From Candidatus Wildermuthbacteria bacterium (GTDB lineage Bacteria; Patescibacteriota; Minisyncoccia; Minisyncoccales; UBA10102): a stretch of 12,720 bases of DNA. The notes below the pieces were generated by a model. That model did not search any database, had not been told where the DNA came from, and saw only the letters and a list, made by a program, of their open reading frames with translations. Location of the stretch: assembly GCA_016177245.1 (NCBI GenBank), contig JACOVR010000027.1, positions 1-12,720 of the forward strand. The letters are read 5' to 3'. Both the position numbers and the translations under genes were made by a program. The first letter of the stretch is position 1. Each line of letters opens with the position of its first letter. This document shows positions 1-7,231 of this stretch, piece after piece.

Positions 1-1069
1 CATTGGTGTACATTCGTATATTAGTGTCATCATCATAGTATCCCAGCGCTGCCAATCCCGGCAGCTTCTGTCCCGATACAAACGCGAGGGTCGCTCCCCC
101 GCCCGCTGAAACATACGAGAACTTTTCTCGCAGCCCGTAGTTTTGCAAAAATTCAGCAAGGTCTCCTCCTCCGGCAATCGCCACTGCGTTGCTTTTCACA
201 ATGGCTTTTGCGATTGCCAAAGAACCCTTTGCATATTTTTTTTCTTCGGTTTTGCCCAAGGGGCCTACCCAAAACACAGATTTTGCATTGGTGAGATATG
301 TTTTGAAAAGTTCTATGGTTTTGGGACCTATGTCAAGCGCACCATCTGGGGAGAACACAATCTTGTGCCGATTGCTAAATTCAAGTTTTTGCGAGAGCGC
401 CTCTTTTGCAAGCAGATTGCCTATCAACACGGTGTCTGCTTTTCTGGACATCGCATCAACAAAAGAAAGCTTGTCTTTCGCCTTGCTTCCTCCCACCACA
501 ACGACAAATGGGTGCTTTGGATTCTTGGAAAATTCAGAGAGCGCGTGAATTTCCTTTTCTAAAAGGAGCCCTGCGCCCGAAGGAAGCAATTGCGGCACGC
601 CCACGATTGAAGCATGCGCCCGGTGCGATACAGAAAAGGCATCATTCACAAAAATGTCCCCGAGCGCCGCAAGCTCTTTTGCGAAATTTCTATCGTTCAG
701 CTCCTCTTCGCCATGGAATCGCAGATTCTCAAGAAGCAGCACTTCCCCGTTCCGCATTTTCAGGGTCCAGTCGCGAATTGTATTTCCAATGCAATCTGGA
801 GCGAGTGTCACGGAACAATCAAGATATTCCATGAGATTTTCCTGGATCGGTCGCACAGAGAGATAGGGAACAACCTTTCCTTCCGGGTCCCCCAGGTGAG
901 ACATCAAAATGATCTTCGCTCCCCTGGAAAGCAGAAATGCGATCGTGGGAATCGTCTGCCTGATGCGGAAGTCGTCGAGGATATTCCCCTTCTCATCCAC
1001 CGGAACGTTGAAGTCGCATCGTACAAGGACTCTTTTCCCCCTCACAGAAAAATATCTTAGCAATTTCAT
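1..1069 (-). CDS. pgk: Phosphoglycerate kinase, 3' end cut by the window edge
   Basis: Glycolytic enzyme of the cytosol that transfers a phosphate between 1,3-bisphosphoglycerate and ADP. The visible 356 codons show the family motifs in order: LVRCDFNVP (15-23), SHLG (57-60), LLLENLRF (111-118), VNDAFSVSHRAHAS (141-154), GGSKAKDK (193-200), GPLGKTE (269-275), AGGGD (299-303) and SAGGGATL (321-328). It is shorter than usual: the family reaches the GGGA motif near residue 365-375, here at about 323, because roughly 45 residues are missing from the nucleotide-binding half (around 216-250). The arginine of the usual SHLGRP motif is Asp61 and the Asn of WNGP is Val268. The frame stays open past the normal end (after LPGLAAL, 336-342) for at least 14 residues, so the true stop is outside. 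The ATG shares its A with the stop of the upstream ATPase gene (TGATG), with no Shine-Dalgarno sequence, so translation is probably coupled. The family call is certain; full catalytic competence is not shown. Confidence 0.95.
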   Translation of the reverse strand, partial: MKLLRYFSVRGKRVLVRCDFNVPVDEKGNILDDFRIRQTIPTIAFLLSRGAKIILMSHLGDPEGKVVPYLSVRPIQENLMEYLDCSVTLAPDCIGNTIRDWTLKMRNGEVLLLENLRFHGEEELNDRNFAKELAALGDIFVNDAFSVSHRAHASIVGVPQLLPSGAGLLLEKEIHALSEFSKNPKHPFVVVVGGSKAKDKLSFVDAMSRKADTVLIGNLLAKEALSQKLEFSNRHKIVFSPDGALDIGPKTIELFKTYLTNAKSVFWVGPLGKTEEKKYAKGSLAIAKAIVKSNAVAIAGGGDLAEFLQNYGLREKFSYVSAGGGATLAFVSGQKLPGLAALGYYDDDTNIRMYTN

Positions 1070-2727
1070 CAAAAGTTGACGGTTTCTCCCGGCTGAATCA
1101 CTCCTTTCTTTTTCTCTGCCCTTTTATCGAGCACTGCCTGAAGTGTTTTCTTAAGGTCTTCCCTGTTTCTGTTTGGATGCAAAGGAACTGGCTCTTTTTT
1201 GAGGGCGGTCTCCAGGGAAAAGGTCTGGCGGGGAGGAATCGGGTTTTGTTGTTTTGGTTTGAATAATTTTTTCCTGCAGGATTTGCAGTACACCGGCCTC
1301 TTGCCGTCTGGCGGGAACACCACTTTGGTGGGTCGCCCACAGCTGGAACAAACCGCGTCGTACAAAACAGAGGACTGTGCAAATGTTTGCTGGACAGGCC
1401 TTGCTGCAGATGGCCCAGCAGCTGATTTCACAGAGGTCTCCCGCGCCTCTGTCCATGCAGTGATTTTTGCTTCCACTTCTTTGCGAGAAGTGCTGTACTG
1501 CTGGCGGGAATGCTGAATGATTTTTTCTGTGTATAAAACCTCTGGCCTGGGAATGGGCGAAAGGGTCCAGGCGGAAAAGGGTCTTGAAGCCAAGCCGTCA
1601 ATCATGAGCTTCACATAAATATTGTATTTCCCAAGATTCACAAGATCTAATGGGGTGAATTCTGGCGCAAATTCATTTTCAAGAAATTCCGCGTCTTCGG
1701 GCCCTATGCGAAACACCACAAGCGTTCCAACGTTGCCAAACACGGCCTCACGCATCTTGGTGTCTTCCGTAGTGCCCAACTGGGCGATATATTGATGACC
1801 CAAAATCAAGGCAAGGCGGTACTTCCGTGCTTCAGAAAGAATATTTGCAAAGGATTCCGACGCAAAATTCTGGAACTCGTCAATGTAGAGAAAGAAATCT
1901 TTTCTCTGCTCTTCGGGTATGTCAATGCGCGACATTGCTGCCAACTGCAGCTTGGTGGAAAGAAGCCCTCCCAGCAAACGAGACGAATCCTCTCCGATTT
2001 TTCCTTTCGAGAGATTGGCAATGAGAATTTTTTGATTATCCATCACGTCTCTCATGTCGATGGACGAACGCACCTGACCGATAATGTTGCGCAGCAAAGG
2101 ATTGGAAATGAACTGGCCTACCTTGTTTTGAATTGCCGCGGTTGCCTCAACTTCGTATCGCTGGGTGTACCTCGCGTATTCTTGCAGCCAAAACGCTTTC
2201 ACCACGGGATCTTTCACTTTGTCCACCACTGTCTTGCGGTACTCAATGTCTGCCAGCAAACGATTGATGCCGAGAAGCGTGGAACCTGGATACTCAAGAA
2301 GCGCCAAGATCGCATAATTTAAAATATATTCCATGCGAGCAGACCACACTTCAACACCAAATATCTTCTTGAACACCGACATGATCCCTGAAACCACAAT
2401 GTGCCGGTTCTCGGGATTCACTTCTTCCATAACGTTAAACGCGATGGGGTAGTCAATGTCGCCCGGGTCAAAATAGATAACGTCTTTGATTCGATTCTCA
2501 GGGACAAAATCGAGCAGCTCCTGGGCTGCCTCGCCGTGGGGGTCAATGAATCCGATGCCATGCCCCGCCTGAATGTCTTGGATTGCCATGTTTTTGAGCA
2601 TCACGGTTTTGCCCATGCCTGTTTTCCCAACCACATAAAAATGGCGGCGGCGGTCGTCGAGCTTGATGCCGAATTTTTTCCTGATGTTGCGAAAATTCGT
2701 TTCTCCGAAAAAATTGATGTCGCTCAT
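1069..2727 (-). CDS. VirD4/TraG-like (FtsK-HerA class) ATPase with CxxC-x17-CxxC zinc tail
   Basis: 552-residue hexameric-pump type ATPase of the VirD4/TraG coupling-protein group, which normally drives DNA or protein across the membrane in conjugation. Visible: Walker A GKTGMGKT at 34-41; a conserved IDPHGE strand at 61-66; Walker B FFLYIDEF at 278-285; a downstream sensor-like strand ending in GHQ at 310-312. The C-terminal third (about 400-552) is Lys/Gln/Pro rich and holds a CxxC-x17-CxxC zinc-binding motif (Cys460, 463, 481, 484). No membrane segment is present; the usual N-terminal membrane part appears to be the upstream gene. The ATG at 2727 is used because the upstream in-frame sequence offers no ATG, GTG or TTG back to the previous gene's end. 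No relaxase, VirB-like or pilus genes are near, so conjugation is not demonstrated; these ATPases are common in CPR genomes and their cargo is unknown. The ATPase class is secure, the role is not. Confidence 0.88.
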   Translation of the reverse strand: MSDINFFGETNFRNIRKKFGIKLDDRRRHFYVVGKTGMGKTVMLKNMAIQDIQAGHGIGFIDPHGEAAQELLDFVPENRIKDVIYFDPGDIDYPIAFNVMEEVNPENRHIVVSGIMSVFKKIFGVEVWSARMEYILNYAILALLEYPGSTLLGINRLLADIEYRKTVVDKVKDPVVKAFWLQEYARYTQRYEVEATAAIQNKVGQFISNPLLRNIIGQVRSSIDMRDVMDNQKILIANLSKGKIGEDSSRLLGGLLSTKLQLAAMSRIDIPEEQRKDFFLYIDEFQNFASESFANILSEARKYRLALILGHQYIAQLGTTEDTKMREAVFGNVGTLVVFRIGPEDAEFLENEFAPEFTPLDLVNLGKYNIYVKLMIDGLASRPFSAWTLSPIPRPEVLYTEKIIQHSRQQYSTSRKEVEAKITAWTEARETSVKSAAGPSAARPVQQTFAQSSVLYDAVCSSCGRPTKVVFPPDGKRPVYCKSCRKKLFKPKQQNPIPPRQTFSLETALKKEPVPLHPNRNREDLKKTLQAVLDKRAEKKKGVIQPGETVNF

Positions 2728-2761
2728 AGGTCCTATGGGTCCTCTTGGTCTGATGGGTCCT
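2726..2761. repeat. Four tandem 9-nt units between membrane protein and ATPase genes
   Basis: On the plus strand four back-to-back 9-mers fill the gap between two genes: ATAGGTCCT (2726-2734), ATGGGTCCT (2735-2743), the degenerate CTTGGTCTG (2744-2752) and ATGGGTCCT (2753-2761). The first unit overlaps the ATG of the ATPase gene and the last overlaps the TAG stop of the membrane-protein gene. Read in the ATPase frame the block would encode a Gly-Pro-Ile type stretch (GPI..GPIGPM), but no start codon precedes it. Confidence 0.7.
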
Positions 2762-4052
2762 ACTCGGTCGGCAATACGGGCGGTGCTTCCCCTTTCTTTG
2801 CTTCTACCCTCTCGAGCGCCGCGGAAGGCGCGGTAAGTTTTCCGGGGAAGTGAAAGAGAGAAGCAAGTTCCTCAATATTCAAAATATGGCTTCCTTTCGA
2901 TCTCGGAAAGTGGATGTTAAACCTCCCTTTATAGTACCTGAAATGCCTGCGCTTTCGAAGATAGAGGCGGCGCTTGTCGAGAAACCACGTGGAAATAGTG
3001 TGCACCTTGGTCCAGGTATCGCCGTCAACCTTGAGGCCGTTCATATTTTCTGTGGTGAATTGGGTGAAGTAGCTCATGGGAATCGCTTTCATCCCGCCCC
3101 AATAGACGTCTCTTTTTGCAACGTAGACCGAACGGATATGACAACTGAACATGAGCTTGGCTATTTTTTCTTCGATCCCCATGACGATTACGCGCTCTCC
3201 AGGGGTGATCCTCATTTCTGGGGGAAGGAACGACTCCTGCTCTGTCTTTTGCTCGGCTGTTTTGCCGGTCGCAAGCACAGAGAAAACGGTCTCTACGTCT
3301 TTCACCGTGCTTGTTGGTTTCCCCCTTTCTGGCCTGTGCACGATTTTATCAACGATTGCCTTTCCGCGCTCTTCGTAGCCGGTGCCACGATCGACAGGAG
3401 AGGCCAAAATCTGAATCCACATGTGTTCCCCGGGGCCGAGTTTTGCCATACCCTCAAGGAGCTGGCCCAAAGGGTCAACGCGAATCGGTTCTTCTTCTCT
3501 TGTGGTTGCCTGCTCTTCGAAAAACGACCGGTAGGTCTTGATGGGATACACATCCTCCCGAGGCATCTCGTAACTTGAGGCCCACATTTCCCAGTCCTTG
3601 TTGGGGATATCTGCCGGAACAAGTTTGGTGTAGTCGTCAACTTCTGTGATTTCCGCCTCGGGAAACTGCGCGTAGATCGACGACTCAATCAATTTCCTCT
3701 CGTCTTGCTCAAATCTCACGAAAAAATGCACCTTCCCTTCAATAGAAGCAATTTCCAAAGCAACACCCAATTGGATTTTCCCCTCAATCCATTTTTCCCG
3801 TTTGTTCTTCCCTATTTTTACCTGCCAAAAGCCGGCGATAACCGCTTCCATGCGGCGGAACGGGTTGTCCACCTCTTGAGGCATTCTGATTTCCAAGACG
3901 ATCCATCTCCTGTCTGTAAGCCAGCGATCGGTTCTCCACCAAAGCCAGGTGAATACAAAGAGGCCAAACAACAGAAAAGGCAAAAACAGCCACCACCACG
4001 TGAGCGCGAATTCCCATGCAAATCTTCCTATGGGAAGCAGTATCTCTATCAT
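2760..4052 (-). CDS. Membrane-anchored partner of the VirD4-like ATPase
   Basis: 430 residues. An N-terminal Trp/Phe/Leu-rich hydrophobic segment (about 17-39, flanked by RTDRWLTDRR) predicts one membrane anchor, followed by a long soluble part: a mixed alpha/beta domain (about 48-260) with EIRMPQEVDNPFRRMEAV at its start, then about 260-400, which is basic around 355-375 (KRRLYLRKRRHFRYYKGR). The tail after 400 is low complexity. In related single-chain proteins such a membrane segment plus beta domain precedes the VirD4/HerA-type ATPase; from memory this resembles the region called DUF8128 in Pfam, which I could not check. Its ATG overlaps the stop of the upstream regulator gene (ATGA), and the ATPase gene follows after 32 nt, so both are probably made from one mRNA and assemble as one complex. 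Function is inferred from context only. Confidence 0.75.
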   Translation of the reverse strand: MIEILLPIGRFAWEFALTWWWLFLPFLLFGLFVFTWLWWRTDRWLTDRRWIVLEIRMPQEVDNPFRRMEAVIAGFWQVKIGKNKREKWIEGKIQLGVALEIASIEGKVHFFVRFEQDERKLIESSIYAQFPEAEITEVDDYTKLVPADIPNKDWEMWASSYEMPREDVYPIKTYRSFFEEQATTREEEPIRVDPLGQLLEGMAKLGPGEHMWIQILASPVDRGTGYEERGKAIVDKIVHRPERGKPTSTVKDVETVFSVLATGKTAEQKTEQESFLPPEMRITPGERVIVMGIEEKIAKLMFSCHIRSVYVAKRDVYWGGMKAIPMSYFTQFTTENMNGLKVDGDTWTKVHTISTWFLDKRRLYLRKRRHFRYYKGRFNIHFPRSKGSHILNIEELASLFHFPGKLTAPSAALERVEAKKGEAPPVLPTE

Positions 4053-5065
4053 CTTACATAATACCTCCCGAGTTCGTCTCTGGCAAATAGGGAGCGGTCT
4101 TGTAAGTTCAAAAGGATGGTTGTTTCCCTGACCTGCCGTTGGGAAAGGGTTTTTTCTATGATTTGTTCTTTTGTAAGGGGCTGCGACTCTTTCTGGAGAA
4201 TGGACAAAAGCACGTCTTTCACGGTGCCTGGTTCATACCCCCAGTCCTGCAACGCATACATTCCCCTCCCCACCAGCACGAAACGGGGATCTTTAATGAG
4301 TTCGTTGTGAACTGTTTGGGGAAGCACTTCTTTTAATTTTTGAGTAGGAAACTTTTCCTGGAGTTCTTCGATAACCTCTGCAACCTCGCGAAAATGCAAG
4401 GGTTCCCCTTTCGCGCGAAGGGCAATGTATGCCTTGTCGCGAATGGTTCTTGGGTTGATATGGGCCCAGTCGCGCAAACCCCATCTTCCGTCGTGGGCCT
4501 GCACCACGCGCTTTGAAATCTCGAGCAGCGAAGAAAGCGCAAGCAGAGACGCACCTTCGTGGATTTCCTGCAATTCTCGTAAATGGGCGGCGTCTTTCTT
4601 TTTTTCAAAATAGCCGTGGATATGTTGCAAAAGCGAAGGAACCCTGTTGAGCACCTCTTGCTCAACTGTCCAAAAAGGGTGGACCTCGTCGGTTTCCCTG
4701 TGCCTCAAAAACTGATCTCCCAAATTCAAAAGAAACACCACGTACGTCGGCTTGCAGTCGCCCCGCAGTTTCTCTAACAGTAAATCTTCTCTCTTTGCGT
4801 TCCCGAGTTTTTTAATCGTAGAAGAAAAGTGACTGAACACTTTCCCGGGGAACGATGGCGCATGGTTTTCTTTGATCTGATTAAGGGTTTGATCCACGAT
4901 TTGCCGCACTCGTTCTCTTGTAATATCGTGGTCTTCTCCGATGCGCTCCAACGTAAAAGGTTCGCCGTTTTCAAGGCCAAAACGTTTTATCACGATGTCT
5001 TTCGTTCTCGGCTCAAAATCAGAAAGAAGTTCGTATGAAATTTTTTCGTAGGGAAACTGTGGCAT
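4049..5065 (-). CDS. Sigma-70 region 4 / HARE-HTH regulator
   Basis: Probable DNA-binding transcription factor of 338 residues. Positions here count from a GTG two codons upstream. The N-terminus (about 12-68) is a sigma-70 region 4 helix-turn-helix: FTLERIGEDHDITRERVRQI is the -35-reading helix pair of sigma factors. Regions 1-3, needed for core binding and -10 melting, are absent, so it is not a complete sigma factor. The middle (75-200) is helical and unassigned. Residues about 205-275 form a HARE-type winged helix as in RNA polymerase delta (PRTIRDKAYIALRAKGEPLH ... PRFVLVGRGMYAL). The end (280-340) looks like a second winged helix (GTVKDVLLSIL ... DELGRYYVR). The start at 5065 is chosen because the promoter just upstream would start mRNA near 5070; GTG at 5071 is the alternative. 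The stop overlaps the next ATG (ATGA). Targets are unknown. Confidence 0.85.
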   Translation of the reverse strand: MPQFPYEKISYELLSDFEPRTKDIVIKRFGLENGEPFTLERIGEDHDITRERVRQIVDQTLNQIKENHAPSFPGKVFSHFSSTIKKLGNAKREDLLLEKLRGDCKPTYVVFLLNLGDQFLRHRETDEVHPFWTVEQEVLNRVPSLLQHIHGYFEKKKDAAHLRELQEIHEGASLLALSSLLEISKRVVQAHDGRWGLRDWAHINPRTIRDKAYIALRAKGEPLHFREVAEVIEELQEKFPTQKLKEVLPQTVHNELIKDPRFVLVGRGMYALQDWGYEPGTVKDVLLSILQKESQPLTKEQIIEKTLSQRQVRETTILLNLQDRSLFARDELGRYYVR

Positions 5066-5076
5066 AATCACTATCT

Positions 5077-5105
5077 ATTAAACCAGCTTTGTGGAATTGT
5101 GTCAA
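5077..5105 (-). promoter_or_regulatory. Sigma-70 type promoter for the regulator-ATPase-pgk operon
   Basis: On the minus strand a perfect -35 box TTGACA (5105-5100), a 17-nt spacer and a -10 box TTTAAT (5082-5077, 5 of 6 to consensus). The expected transcription start, about 7 nt downstream, is near 5070. That is one base inside the GTG at 5071 and about 5 nt before the ATG at 5065, so the mRNA would be leaderless or nearly so. There is no Shine-Dalgarno sequence. Confidence 0.8.
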
Positions 5106-5121
5106 CCCCGTATTACGGGGT
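5105..5121 (-). other. GC-rich palindrome overlapping the secF stop and the -35 box
   Basis: The sequence ACCCCGTAATACGGGGT (minus strand) is a stem of at least six pairs (ACCCCG/CGGGGT) around a five-base centre. It shares its first base with the secF TGA and its last base with the TTGACA box. No T-run follows, so a classical intrinsic terminator is not supported. It could be an mRNA 3'-end hairpin for secDF or an operator for the downstream promoter. Confidence 0.5.
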
Positions 5122-6002
5122 CAAGGATTTTTCCGCCTTCCAAAATAACGCACCAAAAATGCGGGCGCAAAAAACAGGGAAGAGTAGAACCCAACCATGA
5201 TGCCGATGATCAGCGCAAGGGTAAAACCCTGCAATGTTTCTCCTCCTAAAAAGAAAATTGCAAAAAGAGGAATCAAGGTGGTGAGAGAAGTGTTAAGGTT
5301 TCGGGTGAAGGTCTGCTTGATGGATCGCTCAACCGTGTCTGCGAAATCAATGCCGACCCGTTTGGTGAGATTTTCCCTCACCCTGTCGAATACGACAATG
5401 TTGTTATTGATGGAATATCCCAAGACCGTAAGCAATGCAACCACCACAGGGATGCTGAATTCCTGATTCCTGAATTCCCCGAGAACCGCAAAAACTCCCA
5501 AGGGAATAAAAAGGTCGTGAAGAAGCCCCAGGAACGCAACAAAACTCCACTGCCATGATTTGAGGGGCTGCGTGATCCTCCGGAACGCAAAGGCAATGTA
5601 TGCAGCAATGATGATCAAAGAAAGCCCAACGATGATAAATGTTTTTTCTCGCAGCTCCCGGCCAATCACCGGCCCTATAGATTCAAATCTCAATTCTTTT
5701 ACCCCGGCTCCCAGCGTCTCAAGAATTTTTGCGTGAGTTTCTTCGGGAATGGTTTTCATGCGAACAATCATTCCCCTTTCTCCGCTGTTCTGGATTTGCA
5801 AGGATTCTAATTGCAGTTCAGAAAGGTTTCCCCGAAGTTCTGTCGGAGCTGGGACATTTCCATCGTATTCCACCTCCAAAATGCTTCCGCCGGTAAATTC
5901 AATGCCAAGCTGCAACCCAAACAGAAAAATCACGCCGACACACGCAACAATCAAAAATGCAGAAAGGAAGAAGTAGAAATTTGAGTAGCGAAGAATACTC
6001 AT
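5121..6002 (-). CDS. secF: Protein translocase subunit SecF
   Basis: Inner-membrane subunit that, with SecD, uses the proton gradient to help pull proteins out of the SecYEG channel. At 293 residues it is the usual size for a separate SecF. Visible: TM1 (about 10-30), the signature GLQLGIEFTGGSILEVEY (29-46), a periplasmic P4 region (about 47-115) and five further membrane segments (about 120-140, 150-173, 185-204, 235-254, 259-285). In TM4 the family motif GYSIND reads GYSINN: the normally conserved Asp is Asn200. The TM5 arginine (Arg234 in FTRNLNTSLTT) is kept. The start at ATG 6002 is chosen because it overlaps the secD stop (ATGA) and gives the standard N-terminus; the open frame continues upstream to 6170 but lies inside secD. 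Certain as SecF; proton coupling may be altered. Confidence 0.96.
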   Translation of the reverse strand: MSILRYSNFYFFLSAFLIVACVGVIFLFGLQLGIEFTGGSILEVEYDGNVPAPTELRGNLSELQLESLQIQNSGERGMIVRMKTIPEETHAKILETLGAGVKELRFESIGPVIGRELREKTFIIVGLSLIIIAAYIAFAFRRITQPLKSWQWSFVAFLGLLHDLFIPLGVFAVLGEFRNQEFSIPVVVALLTVLGYSINNNIVVFDRVRENLTKRVGIDFADTVERSIKQTFTRNLNTSLTTLIPLFAIFFLGGETLQGFTLALIIGIMVGFYSSLFFAPAFLVRYFGRRKNP

Positions 6003-7213
6003 ATGAACACCCGTAAAATATTGCGCGTTACGAAAATCGCGGTGAATATGCTTAGCAAAATCCCAATGGAAAGAGTCAAGGCAAAGCCCTGCACAAACGA
6101 CGAGCCAAACCAAAACAAAATCATGGCAACAAGCAGGGTGGTGATGTTTCCGTCGCGTATCGAGGGCCATGCCCTGCGGAACCCTTCCTCAACTGCGCCA
6201 GCAAAGCCCTTGCCCCCCTTCAACTCTTCTTTCATGCGAGAGAAAATTAAAATGTTTGCGTCCACCGCCATCCCAATGGAAAGAATAAATCCTGCAACGC
6301 CGGCCAAGGTGAGAGTAACTGGAATCAGTTTAAACAATGCAAGAATATAGGCAACGTACAAAAGAAGGGCAAGAGAGGCAACAATGCCAAGACGCCGGTA
6401 AAAAATGACCATGAAAACGAGAACACCCAAAAATCCTATGACCCCAGCTTTCAAGCTCTGCGCCAAAGAAACGGTTCCTAGTGTTGCTCCCACTTGCTGC
6501 TGGGAAATCAAGGTGATGGGAACAGGCAAGGCGCCTGCGTTGAGGTTGCGCACGATTTGCTGGACCTCCTGAATAGTGAATTGGCCTGTGATTTGCGCAT
6601 TGCCCCCTGTAATCTTTTCCTGCACAACAGGCGCCTGCAAAAGCTGGTAGTCAAGGAATATGGCAAGGGGCTTGTTGATGTTTCGTTCGGTGAGTTCTGC
6701 GAAAAGCTTTGCTCCTTCGCTGTCAAACTCAAGCAAAATGATGGGACGGTTCACTTCGTCAAAACCAATTTCTGCTTTTTTAAGATATCGGCCTGTCAGT
6801 TCGGTTGGCTGAAAGGTTGCTTCGGACTCCCCCTCTTTGAGCTCTCGAAACTCAAGATAGGGCGTTTGGCCAATGAGTTGAATGGCAAGATTTGGATCTT
6901 TGATTCCAGCTAATTCCACAATGAGACGGCGCCTCGCGCCAGATCCTTCGGTTTGCACGAGGGGTTCTTGCACGCCAAACAGATTCACCCGCCTCTCGAT
7001 AACGTCCCGAAGGCCCTGCATGGCAACATCTTTGTTGGCGGTCTCAATCTGCGAGAGATCGGCCTCGTACACCAAATGAATCCCGCCCTGAAGATCAAGA
7101 CCCAGTTGAAAGGGTTTTTGAGAAAATCGCGTGCCGGGAACCGTAAAAAGCGCTGCGGCAACGCCCGCAATCAACACGGCCCCCAAAATGATAAACACGA
7201 TGCGTTTCTTCAT
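5999..7213 (-). CDS. secD: Protein translocase subunit SecD
   Basis: Partner of SecF in the proton-driven accessory pump of the Sec pathway. 404 residues, close to the short SecD of Gram-positive bacteria and well below the 615 of E. coli, with a compact periplasmic P1 domain. Visible: TM1 (about 4-23); FQLGLDLQGGIHLVYEADL (35-53), the SecD signature; the P1 domain (about 55-240) ending in AGALPVPI (226-233); TM2-TM6 (about 253-272, 277-296, 299-325, 355-375, 378-400). The essential TM4 aspartate is intact in GMAVDANILIF (Asp318). The start at 7213 gives a clean signal-anchor start (MKKRIVFIILGAV) and follows the NUDIX gene by 17 nt, so both are probably cotranscribed. Its stop overlaps the secF start (ATGA). 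Confidence 0.97.
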   Translation of the reverse strand: MKKRIVFIILGAVLIAGVAAALFTVPGTRFSQKPFQLGLDLQGGIHLVYEADLSQIETANKDVAMQGLRDVIERRVNLFGVQEPLVQTEGSGARRRLIVELAGIKDPNLAIQLIGQTPYLEFRELKEGESEATFQPTELTGRYLKKAEIGFDEVNRPIILLEFDSEGAKLFAELTERNINKPLAIFLDYQLLQAPVVQEKITGGNAQITGQFTIQEVQQIVRNLNAGALPVPITLISQQQVGATLGTVSLAQSLKAGVIGFLGVLVFMVIFYRRLGIVASLALLLYVAYILALFKLIPVTLTLAGVAGFILSIGMAVDANILIFSRMKEELKGGKGFAGAVEEGFRRAWPSIRDGNITTLLVAMILFWFGSSFVQGFALTLSIGILLSIFTAIFVTRNILRVFI

Positions 7214-7231
7214 GAAAAGTCAGTTTCCAGC

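Noticed and set aside
1..48. PGK-triosephosphate isomerase fusion
   Set aside because: The 14 residues visible after the normal PGK end do not resemble the start of triosephosphate isomerase; the tail cannot be judged from this window.
2850..3578. 242-codon open frame on the plus strand
   Set aside because: It is antisense to the membrane protein gene; no recognisable domain, and neighbouring gene overlaps support the minus strand.
4049..5065. A complete alternative sigma factor
   Set aside because: Only region 4 is present; region 2, needed for core binding and -10 recognition, is absent and the rest is HARE and winged-helix.
5105..5121. Intrinsic terminator after secF
   Set aside because: The stem is convincing but no T-run follows in either useful direction, so it was recorded as a palindrome only.
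6003..6170. Upstream extension of the secF frame (56 residues starting at 6170)
   Set aside because: It lies wholly inside secD in another frame, its sequence is His/Cys rich and unlike SecF, and ATG 6002 with an ATGA overlap gives the normal N-terminus.
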